The notes beneath the pieces were generated by a model. The model saw only the letters and a list, made by a program, of their open reading frames with translations. It did no database searches and was not told where the DNA came from. From the NCBI GenBank assembly GCA_022885665.1, contig JAGQDJ010000195.1, positions 1 to 64,000 of the forward strand: a stretch of 64,000 nt of DNA, given 5' to 3'. How positions within the stretch are numbered: the first letter of the stretch is position 1; every line of letters starts with the position of its first letter. This DNA is from Triops longicaudatus (Eukaryota; Arthropoda; Branchiopoda; Notostraca; Triopsidae). This document shows positions 1 through 11,940 of the stretch, in pieces. The position numbers and the translations under genes were made by a program.

Positions 1-81
1 CATTTAAGGACATATTTAAGGACAAACAGTCTTAAGGACGGGCATTCCAAATTTAAGGACTGTCCTTATCATTTAAGGACG
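1..81. repeat. Degenerate TTTAAGGAC direct repeat
   Basis: Five copies of (T)TTAAGGAC occur in the first 80 bases, four as ATTTAAGGAC, and GTCCTTAT lies between the last two in inverted orientation. The spacing is irregular, so this is either the edge of a degenerate satellite or a mobile-element end cut by the window start. Nothing matching it was noticed elsewhere in the window. Confidence 0.5.
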
Positions 82-94
82 GTTGGTAACCCTA

Positions 95-3000
95 GCCATA
101 ACGAGTCTTCTAACGGATAGGCAAACTATCTGGTATAGGAAAGATTCCATTTTATCGTTCAGGAACTTTACATCAGGAGCGCCACAGAAGAAGCTTACTT
201 ACGGCATAGGCTACACCACATTTTCAACACCCTTTTCAAGCATTGGTCATAATCACATTAAGTGATCTGTGAAATGCGGAGCTATGTCACGAAAGTTACA
301 TTTTTCCACTGATAAATTTGGGGCGCCGCCACAGTGGGAGCATCTAGCGGTACATATTGGAAGCTCGGAAACTATCGCGTTTCGAAGGGAAACTGTTCCG
401 AATCTTCGTAAGCACGAAACTACATTCTGTTTTGAGTACGGTTAGCGGATATTCTTACGATAGTATTTATTCCAATGACTTACACTTTGTGCTGCACCTT
501 TTTCTTGAATTCTACAATTGAGCCGCACTGAATTTGCCGAAACACGTTTATTATTCACGCACAAAGACATGCGCTTTACAGCGTAAATCGATTATTGCTT
601 GAAAGTAACGAATTGTCTAGAAAAATATGATTAAAAATTTTACTTTGCGGACTTTTTCAACTTCGTTTCTTTTCTTAGTTGATTCAATATGTGAAAAATC
701 GGCGATTTCTAATGCATAAATTTGTTGGTGACTTTTTACACAAGATCAAGCTTTCACAACACGATAGAGCCATTTAACCTATCTTAACTGTTTCAGTGAA
801 CACTCCAAAGAGGCGGCAAAAACTAATTTAAATGACGTGTATTCCAGTCTTTAAGTGCGATTTGATGTGTTACATCTGCTATATATCATGGTGAGCAAAT
901 TAGTGTTTGAATCTCTAATGTCACTCATTAAATACCTCCGATTGCGCTTATACACGTAGCGCTTATGAGAATGTGAAGTAAACGTATTCACTTGTGTATG
1001 ATATGTTTTCCCATTTAAATCCTGAGATTCCTAAATTGCTCCGCTGTTTGCAAATTGAAGTGTTCACTGAAAACTGCCAAAAGAATGCACCACAAGTGTT
1101 GTCATACACGAAAGGGATTTTAACTAAAGGCGTCGGAAAACCTTGGCTGTTATTAAGGGAAGCCGTTAAGCTAAGATCTCCATTGAGACTCAGTTCGAGG
1201 CCGCGGAATAAAGAGCGAAAACTGTTCCTATACGTGAAAACACCTAACTCTTTCTTGTCAGACGCAGCAACGAGCTCGGATATTAAATTCCATTCAATTT
1301 TCTTAGCGTCAGTCATCAGGATGTTTATGTCAGTATAAGACTTGCCAAACCAGCCAGCAATTCCTTGATATCCAAAATGGACGTAACTTGGTTTGTCCAC
1401 CAAAAGAGCGAGGAAAGTTGTCCGCTGTTGTATGCAATAAGCTTTGAGTTTTGGACCGTAGTATCCCCAAGGCCATATTGGAAAGAAGGCCCAACCTTAA
1501 ATTAGAATTTAAACAAAGTAAATAAATTGAAAATACTGTTCTACAACTAAAACACTACATGGTTGGTGCACGACAGAATTTCTTTATAGCAAACCTTTCC
1601 GGTAAACCTTTCAGAAAATAACTATTATTTGTATCCGAAGTTCCTTATATGAGACGCTTTTTTATACATTACTCAGCTAGGTGCATAAAATCCTTACTTT
1701 GCAGCCAGGAATTCGTTATAAAAAGATTTCGTTACAACAATTTGTTTGTTTTACTATATATCAACATTTAATTCTCTAGTTATATTTTTATTTACTTATA
1801 ATTTTATTTTACTTATTATAATTTTACTTTTATTCGATTTGTTTATTTTTGTATTAATAAAGATGTTAACGAGCAAAACTATTGTTTGTATGAAAAAGTA
1901 AGAAAAATTCAATTATTTAGTTAAAGTTACAAAAGTTCGTACTGGCAATAGAATAATCCGAACAGGATTTGGGTGCGACGTCACAATCCAGTCCATCCAA
2001 ATTGTAGCCGCGACAAGCAGTACAATTTCCTTGATATCTCACTTTGCAGAATTCGACGCAAGGCTTAGGTTTCAACTGACTAGCATCCAGCTTTTCCCAT
2101 ACTCTACCAGGTAAGGGCACTGGTTTAATCGTCGTTATGTTCCAGTCGCATGCGTTAAGAAAAAATAAACGGCATTCAAATAAGCCAAAATCTATTGTAA
2201 CGCTACGTGGAATCGTTTTAAACCCCATGCACGCAGTTCGCAGTGCACAACTCCGGCGACATTGTTGTGTAACAGTAGCCAAGTCTCCTACAAGAACAAT
2301 GGACTAAAATTTTCCGAAAAGTAATAAAATCGTAGTGTTACCTGTAATATTACATTCCATTCTTTGCATAATTGAGTATCCGGCACTTTCGTAAGTACTG
2401 TGAGTAACAAAGTAGTAGTTTCCTTCACTGAACATAAAACACGTTGACAATGTCGTAATAAATACGAGCACAGTTTTCATTATTTGAATTTTTCTCTCTG
2501 TTTTCCGTTCTTGTTATGATAATTGTCTCGTTATGAATTTGATTCACTCGAAAAGCCTATGTCTTAGGTGCATAAGGTCTAAGACTTCGCGAATGTTGCT
2601 TGTCGTTCTAGTCTCTATGGAAATGCAGAAATTGAGTGTGCAACGAAGTGCGAGCAAACTACTGTAAGACGACTTCGGACCGAGTACCTCCTTTGTAGTT
2701 AAAAGATAATCCATAACTTTTGGGATTGATTGGACAATCGTCCTCACCACATGTTATCGGAGATTTCTTTCCCATAGTAAAAGCCCAAGCCAATTGTTCG
2801 TAGCTTACAGGAGAAAGGGAATAGGTTGTGCGGTTGGAATCACCGGCTATATGCTGCGTCTTAATAAATCTAATCCATCGTAAACCGACCGTAATTTGCA
2901 GACCAATGTCTAGGCTTCGATTAGTCCAGCAGTTACATAGGTTTTGAAAAATGTAAACTTGAATATTTGAAAATAAACCTAATAATACGAGTAGGCTGAA

Positions 3001-3178
3001 GGTATGCCCTTATGTTCATTCCACTTTTTTTTGAGAAAATGTGTATTAAGGTAGAACTTATATAAAATAATGTTCTTATTTTCGTTTTGTGGTACATGAA
3101 CATTTTCATCGTTTTAATCAGCTTTGCTTATTCCCACAAAAAGTATTACAGTTCTTATACATAAAAGATAACAAAAGA
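95..3178. repeat. Segmental duplication, unit 1
   Basis: This block matches 3321-6346 along most of its length, including noncoding flanks. Both begin with GCCATAACGAGTCTTCTAA and share the stretch CAGGAACTTTACATCAGGAG, the gene in the middle, and the region upstream of that gene down to ATACATAAAA. Differences are point changes and small indels. It carries gene A of the secreted array. The breakpoints were judged by eye. Confidence 0.8.
963..2480 (-). CDS. Secreted cysteine-rich protein, array copy A
   Basis: Three exons: 2342-2480, 1943-2287 and 963-1495 on the minus strand, all joined in phase 1, giving 338 residues. The start is the ATG opening a signal peptide (MKTVLVFITTLST), after which the mature protein begins near NYYFVTHSTYES. 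Exon 2 has a cysteine pattern (TQQCRRSCAL, then FECRLFFLNACDW) that recalls PAN/apple modules, followed by WEKLDASQLKPKPC and several more cysteines. Exon 3 encodes about 175 residues with the marks FPTPLVKIPF and CGAFFWQFSVN and ends at TAA. I do not recognise the family, and the PAN resemblance is only suggestive. It is intact, with no frameshift. Secretion is inferred from the signal peptide, and the function is unknown. Confidence 0.8.
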
Positions 3179-3320
3179 AGTGTTTCGTGATTAGCAATGC
3201 AATTCACCGATGAGTGTCAAAATCTGAAAGCTACACACTCGTGTAATAGTGCTCTCAGCAATAATCGCATTAACAGAATTTCAGTTTTTTTAAAAAAATA
3301 GATGCGATTAAAACTAAACT

Positions 3321-6300
3321 GCCATAACGAGTCTTCTAAGTGATGGCAAACTATTTGGTATAGAAAAGATTCCATTTTATTGTTCAGGAACTTTACATCA
3401 GGAGCGCTACAGAAGAAGCTTACTTACGGCATAGGCTACATCACATTTTCGACTCCCGTTTTTCGAGCGTTTGTCATAATCATATTAAGTGATCTGTGAA
3501 ATGCGGAGTAATGTCACGAAAGTTGCATTTTTGCACTGATAAATTTGTGGCGCCGCCACAGTGAAAACATCTAGCGGTACATATTGGAAACTCGGAAACA
3601 ATCAAGTTTCGAAGGGAAACTGTTCCGAATCTTCGTAAGCACGAAACTACATTCTGTTTTGATTACGGTTAGCGATTATTCTTACGATAGTATTTATTCC
3701 AATGAGTTACACGTTGTACTGCACCTTTTTCTTGAATTCTAAAATCGAGCAGCACCGAACTTGCCGAAACACGTCTATTATTCACGCGCAAAGAAATGCG
3801 CTATACAGCATAAATCAAGTATTGCTTGAAAGTAAAGAATTGTTTAGACGAACATTGTTAAAAATTTTGCTTTGAGAACTTTGTCAACTTCATTTCATTT
3901 CTTAGTCGATTATAATATGAAAATATCGGCGATTTCTAATGCATAAATTTGTTGGTGACTTTTTACACAATAGCAAGCTTTCACAACACGATAGGGTCAT
4001 TTAACCCGCCTAACCCTATGAAGATGGAATAGGGGGCAAAAGTTATTTTAAAACACATGTATTCCATTCTTTAAGTGCGATTTGATATCTTATGACATCT
4101 GCTATAAATCATGAGGTGCAAACTAGTGTTTGAATCTCTGATTTTACTCATTAAACAACTCCGATTGCGCTTACAAACGTAGCGCTTATGAGAATGTGAA
4201 GTAAACTTGTTCATTAGTGTAAGATCTGTTTTCCCATGTAATGCCTGAGATTCCTATATTGCTCCGTTGGTTGCAAATTGAAGTGTTCACTGAAAATTGC
4301 CAAAAGAATGCACCACAACTGTTGTCATACATGAATGGGATTTTAACTAAAGGCGTCGGAAAACTTTGGTTGTTACTAAGGGAAGTTTTTAAGCTAAGAT
4401 CTCCATTAAGACTCAGTTCGAAGCCGCTGAATGAAGAGCGAAAACCGTTGTTATACATGAAGACTTCTAACTCTTTCTTGTCAGACGCAGCAACGAGCTC
4501 GGATATTACATTCCACTCAATTTTCTTAGCGTCAGTCATCAGGATGTTTATATCAGTATAGAGGTTGCTAAGCCAGCCAGCAATTCCTTGATATCCAAAA
4601 TGGACGTAACTTGGTTTGTCCACCGAAAGAGCGAGGAAAGTAGTCTTCTGTTCTATGCAATAAGCGTTGAGTTTTGGACCGTAGTATCCCCAAGGCCATA
4701 TTGGAAAGAAAGCCCAACCTTAAATTAGAATTTTAACAAAGTAAATACAATGAAAATACTGTTCTACAACTAAAACACTACACGGTTGATACACGATAGA
4801 ATCTCGTTATAGCAAAACTTTCCGGACCAGAAAATCGCTATTTGTATCCGAAGTTTCTTACATGAGACGCGTTTTTGTCATTACACAGCTCGGTGCCGAA
4901 AATCCTTACACTGTAGCCAGAAATACGTTATAAAAAGATTTCGTTACAACAATTTATGTGTTTTACTATATATCAACGTTTAGTTCTCTATTTATAATAT
5001 TATTTTACTTATTATAATTGTACTTTTATTTGATTTATTTATTTCTACATCGCACTGTATTAATAAAAATTTTAACGAGCAAAAATATTGTTCTGTGAAA
5101 ACGTAAGAAAAATTGAATTATTTAGTTAAAGTTGCAAAAGTTCGTACTGGCAATAGAGTAATCCGAACAGGATTTGGGTGCGACGTCACAATCCAGTCCA
5201 TCCAAATTGTAGCCGCGACAAGCAGTACAATTTCCTTGATATCTCACTTTACAGAATTCGACGCAAGGCTTAGGTTTCAACTGACTAGCATCCAGCTTTT
5301 CCCATACTCTACCAGGTAAGGACACTGGTTTAATCGTCGTTATGTTCCAGTCGCAAGCGTTAAGGAAAAATATACGGCATTCAAATAAGCCAAAATCTAT
5401 TGTAACGCTACGTGGAATCGTTTTAAACCCCGTGCACGTAGTTCGCAGTGCACAACTTCGACGACATTGTTGTGTAACTGTAGCCAGGTCCCCTACAAGA
5501 ACAATGGACTAAAATTTTCGAAAAGTAATAAAATCGTAGTGTTACCTGTAATATTAAATTCCATTCTTTTCGTAGTTAAGTATCCGGCACTTTCGTAAGT
5601 ACTGTGAGTAACAAAGTAGTAGTTTCCTTCACTGAACATAAAACACGTTGACAATGCTGTAATCAATACGAGCGCAATTTTCATTATTTTAATTTTTCTC
5701 TCTGTTTTCCCGTCTTTTTGTAATAGTTGTCTCGTTATGTACAAGACTTAGCGAATATTGCTTGTCGTTCTAGTCTCTATGAATATTCAGAAAGAAAGTG
5801 GGCAACAAAGTGTGAGCAAGCTACTATAAGACGACTTCGGGCCTCCTGTGTAAGCAAATAAATAATAATCGATAACTTTTGGGATGGTTCTCGACAATCG
5901 TCCTCACCATATGTTATCGGAGATGTTTTTCCCATATAAAAGCCAAGTCATTGTTCGTAGCTTACAGGAGAAAGAGAATAGGTTGTACGGTTGGAAATCA
6001 CCGGATATATGGAACATCATAATAAATCTAATCCATCGTAAACCGACCGTAATTTCCGGACCAATGTCTAGGCTTCGATTATTCCAACAGTTACATAGCT
6101 GTAGAAAACGTGAATACTTGAAAATAAGCCTACTAATACGAGTAGGCTAAAGGTGTGCCTTAATGCTCATTAAAGTCTTGAGAAAATGTGTATTGAGGTA
6201 GAACTTATATAAAATAATGTTCCTATTTTCGTTTTATGTTGCATGAACATTTTCATCGTTTTATCAGCACAACAAGTTTAAGATATTTTGTGCTAAAGCT

Positions 6301-6346
6301 TTGTTTATTCCCACAAGTATTACAGTTTTATACATAAAAAATAGCA
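3321..6346. repeat. Segmental duplication, unit 2
   Basis: Second copy of the block at 95-3178, in direct orientation and separated from it by about 140 unique bases. It carries gene B with the same three-exon layout and exactly equal exon lengths (139, 345, 533). Small deletions relative to unit 1 lie mainly in the upstream flank of the gene. Confidence 0.8.
4186..5684 (-). CDS. Secreted cysteine-rich protein, array copy B
   Basis: Exons 5546-5684, 5148-5492 and 4186-4718 on the minus strand have the same sizes and phase-1 junctions as copy A, giving 338 residues. The signal peptide is MKIALVLITALSTCFMFSEG. The cysteine-rich exon (TQQCRRSCALRTTC, WEKLDASQLKPKPC) is almost unchanged from copy A. 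The C-terminal exon differs at scattered positions, for example GWLSNLYTD against GWFGKSYTD in A. An in-frame upstream codon would extend the N-terminus, but the chosen ATG gives a proper signal peptide and matches copy A. The gene is intact and is the product of a recent duplication. Function unknown. Confidence 0.8.
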
Positions 6347-6959
6347 AAATACTGTTTGCGGAGGAGTTTATATCCTATAAAAGAGACATGTTGGCTTCTG
6401 CTTTGAATATTAAAATTTGACATGACGTTTTGAAATATCGATATGTTGGACAAGGGAATTTAGGCTTTAATTTATCAATTGATTAGAGGGGAAAATTCAC
6501 AGAGGATTAAGAAAAAAGTATCGGTGTAAAACAGACTTTAAAGCCCCTGTCTACCCGAACTGGTATAGGCAAAAAGCGTGGGAAATTTTCGAGGTTAGTG
6601 CAGAAAAGTGCTGCAATATTTCTACTTACTGTTTCGACAGTAATGTTATAATGGAATGCAAAAATAATTATGACGAAGAGTTTAACGATAGAATTTTTTA
6701 AAAAAATATCTTGTAACCTTGAAAGTGTTTTTGTGAAAAGTATTTCTACTGTTTGATACTGATTCTTAATTTCAAATTTATAAAAGTTACCTAGTACACC
6801 AGTTTGGGCAATTTTATTTCTTTTGGTGCAATTAGGAAATCTGAAGAAAAAGTTGTATAAGAAATTTGTTAATTTGTGCCTAAATTGAAAAAAAAAACGA
6901 TGCACATCAAAAACGTTGCAGCTAAGCTAAATATATTAAGACGGCCAAGGAACTAGAAT

Positions 6960-8140
6960 CTAGACAAAAGCCAAATACGAATAATTTCCGGCAAAGGTGC
7001 CATTCCATTTATTTCCCAAAAAATTGAAAGGATTAATGTGTTGTGAGCAGTGTGAAACATTAGCGTGAAATTGCCAAAAGCTACCGCATTTGTCATCCAG
7101 GCCTGCGACAAACGGGGCTTTTAAAATCGGAACAGGAATTTGAGTCGAAGGTGGATTATCTAAAGAAGAGTTCAAGGATAATTCACCGCGTGGGCTTATT
7201 TCTAGACCACCAAAAGTTTGATTTTTTTTATCATTTATTGTATTCATGAAGATTATCAGGATTTTCGTCTTGGAGAAATGCTGTAGCATTGAAATAATTT
7301 CCCAATTAATGTCCCTGAAAATTGCATCATAACTCTCCCATGAATTTGCAAATCTCCAATTCAGCCAATCTACACTTCTCAGAGAACGCATTGTCTGGTT
7401 GTCTGAGCGGTCTGCAGCAAGAAAAATTGTACTTCGGCCAGCACATATGACTCGGATTTTTTTCCCATAAACGCCCCAAGGCCATACAGGAAAATTTTTT
7501 CGTTCAGTTTCTACGTTTTTAAATGTTTAATTTAGGTTTCATGAAATATAGCTCATAGATGTAGCCTCACGTACCTGGCAGAAGTAATTCGGGAGGATAT
7601 TCCGAACAGATTCTAGGAGCGATTTCGCAGTCAATACCTTGTAAAACACCGTACTGTCTGCATGCCGTGCAGTTTCCGAGGAACTTCACTTTACATTGTT
7701 GTATGCAAGGCTTGGGTTTAAGCTCAGTAGCATCTAGTTTTTCCCACAGTTTGGTGATAGCACCAGGAGCGTTCGCTGTCAATGAAACGTGAGTCCAGTT
7801 GCAAGCGTTTGCTGCGAAAAAACTGCAGTTAAATTGACCCAGGATAAGCTTTGCAGAGAGGTCAACCTGCATCAATTCAACGTGATAAGCTTTGCAGAGA
7901 GGAGTTAGAGCGCATTTTCTGCGACAGAACTGCGTCACTGTTTCGAGGTTTCCTGTCGAGTTATTGTGTAAGGTTAAAGAACATTATTGACTGAATACTG
8001 CACTTACCTAACACCTTCATTGAAGCAAGAACAGAAATATTTAATGTTGACGAACTGTAGGAATTATCCGTAACGAAGTAGTAATTCCCCAACGCGGTGT
8101 GAACTAGCCCAAAAAAGGCAAATGCAAACTGGGCCTTCAT
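6960..8140 (-). CDS. Secreted cysteine-rich protein, array copy C
   Basis: Exons 8008-8140, 7575-7952 and 6960-7510 on the minus strand join in phase 1 to give 353 residues. The signal peptide MKAQFAFAFFGLVHTALG is followed by NYYFVTDNSY, matching the NYYFVT start of copies A and B. Exon 2 keeps the framework (TQFCRRKCALTPLCKAY, then KLDATELKPKPC, then NCTACRQYG). Exon 3 keeps WPWG near its start, LSLNSSLDN, the PFVAG turn and CGSFWQFHANV near the end. It is clearly more divergent than A is from B, so it is an older paralogue. It is intact, and its biochemical role is unknown. Confidence 0.75.
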
Positions 8141-9367
8141 CGTCGAAAATCACTGGTTTAGTTTTAATTGTAAATTAAGTAATTAATGTCGTTTTAGCGT
8201 TGGTGATGCTTAAGGTTTTTTCCGTGAGCTAACTGGTGAGTATTTGACGGCTTTAGTCCTTGAACAAAATGCAGTGTCTCTTGTACATCAGGACTTGTAT
8301 GTTTGTGTCACTCTTCATGCTTGTTTTACCAAGTTCAGCTTTCGAAATTTGGGTTTCAGCTTGTGCGACCAATGAGCTACATTGTCGCTTATAAATCCAA
8401 AAACTTTGAAGATACCGGAACAAAAAGCTCATTTGAACTGGCTATCCATTGAAAATGCATTTTAGAACAGACGGGAGTTTTTGCAAAGTTTGCAAAGACA
8501 AAAGGCATTCAAATTTGGACTATTGAACAAAGCACGTGTTTGATTCAATGTGCGTTTGTTCGTTTGCGAAATAATCGGCACGTGGACGGTTCAGTTCTCT
8601 CTTCCAGACATGCCTTCATGTAAGTTCACTGAACACATTTATTTAAGTGGGGTTAACATTGCAATTAAGTTGTCGTCTCTATGGGACATAAATATGTGGA
8701 AAATAAGTCTATGGAGTACTAAATTTCCTCTCTTTTTTTCTGCGTATTATACATTTCGTCAAACTCCTTTTTGACACAACAGAGGAGATATGGAACCTAG
8801 ATTTCATGGCAAGACAAGGAAACGCCAGATTGACTAAAAACTACCATGGTAAAAACAGCAGACAAATAATGAAAGGAAGTTCCGTCGTTCTTGAGTTGGA
8901 GTAATAAATGAGTTAACATTCCTCCGGTGTGTTATTGCTTGCTTTTTCTGTTCTGGAACATCAAACTTTGTAGCGGTAATCGTGTTGAAGAATAACGTCA
9001 GTAGAATTGTACAAAGCGCACACAAGCTGCTTAGTTTTTGTTAACTTATTCCTACTTGCACTGCCTTTCAACATATCGAGAGGTCAATGGGGCTTTGTAG
9101 TTACTGTGTGGAACTGAATGAAAACATTCACTCCTTTGTATTAACGAAGTACAATGGCTGGAACAGAAATTACAACAAAATTGTTGACAGCACTGAAAAC
9201 GGGAAATTGGTGTACAAATGCATGGAATGAGAGTACGAAAATGCGCACAAGTATAGAAAAAGTGTTGTACTGTGAATACACGTCACTGTAAGAAAAAGAA
9301 GAGACTCAGTGGTTTTAGCGCATAATTTTCTCGAAAAAAGTTAGAAAGCAACACGTATATAAGCTTT
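8141..9367. other. Intergenic between copies C and D
   Basis: No coding exon is supported here. Short open stretches exist on both strands, but none carries the array hallmarks NYYFVT, TQQC or PKPC, so I see no fifth or broken copy. Confidence 0.5.
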
Positions 9368-10553
9368 TTACGTGAAAGAAAAAATAGCAGATCCCAAATA
9401 GTTGCTTGGCTGGCCGTTCCAAATTAATCGCCCAAAATTTAGAAGCCTTATTCTTTGATTGCAAACGACTACGTTCGGAGTCAGTTTCCAGAATGCACCG
9501 CAATCAGAATCACTGCCAGCCGGATCATAAATAAAGGGGGCGTTGATCAAAGGAGTGGGAAAGCCTGGGTAATTTGCATTACCAACTAAACCGTTTAAGG
9601 AAAGAGTTCCATTGCTACTGATTTGGAAACCGGTATAAATACGTTCGTAGGGTCCGTTTTCATCTATAGTTACACTTAAGTGTAGTTTCTTTTCAATGGA
9701 CATCTCTTGGAACTCCGATATAAGTGTCCAGTTAATACGCTTTATTATAGTTTGGAATTCGAGAAACGAATTTGGCCGTTGTGTTATAGACCATCCAAGA
9801 CTATCGATTAATCGGTTGGTCTTATTTTCATGACCAATCCGTAACATCGCGGTCTTTTTGCCTTGACAGAGCACTTGCAAGGGTAATCCATTAAAGCCCC
9901 ATGGGTGAACCAAACGAAAACTCCAAGGATCTTAACGCAACCCATTACAATCAAGTCAGTTTTCCGAAATTCAGTATTTATTTACCTGTTAGTGGCAAAG
10001 CGAGATCCGAGCAGAGTCTAGGAGGCTCATCGCATTCTATACCTGTGAAACCAGTAGAATTGCGACAAAACTGGCAGTTGCCTTTGTATTTTACTCCACA
10101 GTATTCGGCGCAAGGTTTAGGTTTCATCGTAGTACCACTTAATTTATCCCATACCTTGCTAGACATAACTGTGGTGTTTTGCAATGATACGAATTGCCAG
10201 TTGCACAGGTTTAGGCTGTAAAGCCGACATTCGAATGCACCCAATGATAAAGCGCCATTCAATAGCTGCACATCATAAGCTTTGCAGTTTGGATCTACAA
10301 CGCAAGCTCTGCGACATTGTTGCGTAACAGTGTAATTATTCCCTGTTACATAACAAAAATGGGTTAAGAACGAATCTGTAATACAATGACAACTAAATGG
10401 CAATCAAAATGATTTCGTACCTAAAATTCTCATCGCGGTAAAACTAGCACCATCCAGAGTGAAACCTTCGTATGAGTCGTGACTGACGAAGAAGAAGTTT
10501 CCATTGGTAAACTGAAAGTGAACCCACCATAAGACACAGATTAGAAAAATCAT
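9368..10553 (-). CDS. Secreted cysteine-rich protein, array copy D
   Basis: Exons 10421-10553, 9986-10342 and 9368-9930 on the minus strand join in phase 1 to give 350 residues. The N-terminus MIFLICVLWWVHFQFTNG is a good signal peptide, and NFFFVSHDSYEG then replaces NYYFVTHSTYES. The cysteine-rich exon contains VTQQCRRACVVDPNCKAY, FECRLYSLNLCNW and KLSGTTMKPKPCAEYC. The last exon has HPWGFNG near its start, GFPTPLINAPFIYD, and CGAFWKLTPNVV near the end. It has the PAN-like spacing C-x3-C-x5-C-x-AY, but no database match could be tested. It is the outermost copy and is intact. Confidence 0.75.
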
Positions 10554-11834
10554 TCTTTCTTAGATTCACGAGCCTGTAGATAACAATAGATAGTAAGCCT
10601 TCGTGTCCGCGACAAGTTCTGTGGTACGTGGCGCGGCTTAGCGCGGAACTTGAAAGAGAACATCGAATTGAGCAGTCGAGTTACAAGCGATTCGGGCTAG
10701 TAATGAAAGGTCAAAGGAAATTTCATTTTTGTTTTTACTCGTGGAAGTGAATAGTTGTGTTTTACTCTTTACAACCACTGAAACAGGAAGGTATGCGTTT
10801 GAAAACAAATGAATAATAAATTCCACGGAAACTCGATGTACACTATTGTCAAATTGTCTTTGTGCGGTGTACAGAACTATGCCGAATACGTGTACGACAC
10901 GCAGTGGTACGTTGTTTAACAGAAATTTTGAATGTCACTACCCTTGTCCTTTGTTCACAAGTCTCTCGTTTTAAAAAGCTTTAGAAATGCGTTCAGTGAA
11001 CAACCGGAATTATTTAAGTATTTTCAAGATAATCGATTGTATTTAATACTTGAGATCACGATTCAACCCGAATAGAGCAAAACCATTTCGCAAATACAGT
11101 TATATATTTCGCATTTTTTTCAGTAGTAAAGTTTCTGATACTTGAGGATCTGGCGTCGTCGAGCTTTTCTGGGAAAATGGCTTGGTTAATTTTCAAAATT
11201 GTGCTCATTTTTGCAAATTCTTGCAATCCCGAGGCCTAAGGCGAGCCAATTAAATCTATATACACTTCACATTTAGCCTGAGCAAATTTGAGTGGGGTAT
11301 TAATTATTTTCACAACATTTGTTTGTTATTTTGTTTGTATTTTTTTAGTTTATCAGAAAAAAACACATTTTAATCTGCATATGGAATGTTCTATGCATCT
11401 CAAATAAACAATTGTCTTTGTCTAATGAAACACAAGCCATTTTCTTCTTAATTTCTCATGATTTCTGGGGTTGGTAATGTTTAGTTGTTTTAATCTGCCG
11501 AGTTTAACAAGTTGCTCGCTCGTCGCTCACCTCTGTAACAAGGCGCGAGGAAGACATGTTAAGGACGCAACTGAAACGAAGCAGCTGAGTACATACATTC
11601 AAAACAAACTTAACGTCATTATAGTGGCTCGCGTCCGTATGCCCATAGGCAGCTCCATACTACGCTTTACTTTTAAGTTTACACTTGATCAAATACGTTA
11701 ACGAAGACTAACTTTAATTAGGTCATTTGCTTTAATCCGAACGCCAGCTTTCCACAGACTCATCTGTGGAATTCTTAAATACACAAATGGACACTACGTT
11801 CACAGTGACAAGCTTCAAGTCGCTGCTCAGCTAG
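10554..11834. other. Intergenic, array to protease gene
   Basis: AT-rich sequence with no supported exon. It separates the divergently transcribed copy D (minus) and the protease gene (plus), so it should hold both promoters. Only the protease TATA box at its right edge is recognisable. Confidence 0.5.
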
Positions 11835-11842
11835 TATAAAAG
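11835..11842 (+). promoter_or_regulatory. TATA box of the protease gene
   Basis: TATAAAAG lies about 100 bases upstream of the protease ATG. A TCACT motif around 11857-11861, some 24 bases downstream of the T, would serve as an initiator. This is the clearest core promoter in the window and suggests focused, probably tissue-regulated transcription. Confidence 0.65.
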
Positions 11843-11940
11843 GACATCGCTTTGCTTCACTGAATCAGGGGTAAAAGAAGTCCTTTCTGGTCAGAAATTC
11901 CTAGTAGTGTTTTTCTACCTGTATTTCAAACTTAATCACC

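Noticed and set aside
8834..9025. Short minus-strand secreted peptide between array copies C and D
   Set aside because: Its apparent start is a TTG, not ATG, no ATG lies in frame upstream, and it shares nothing with the array proteins.
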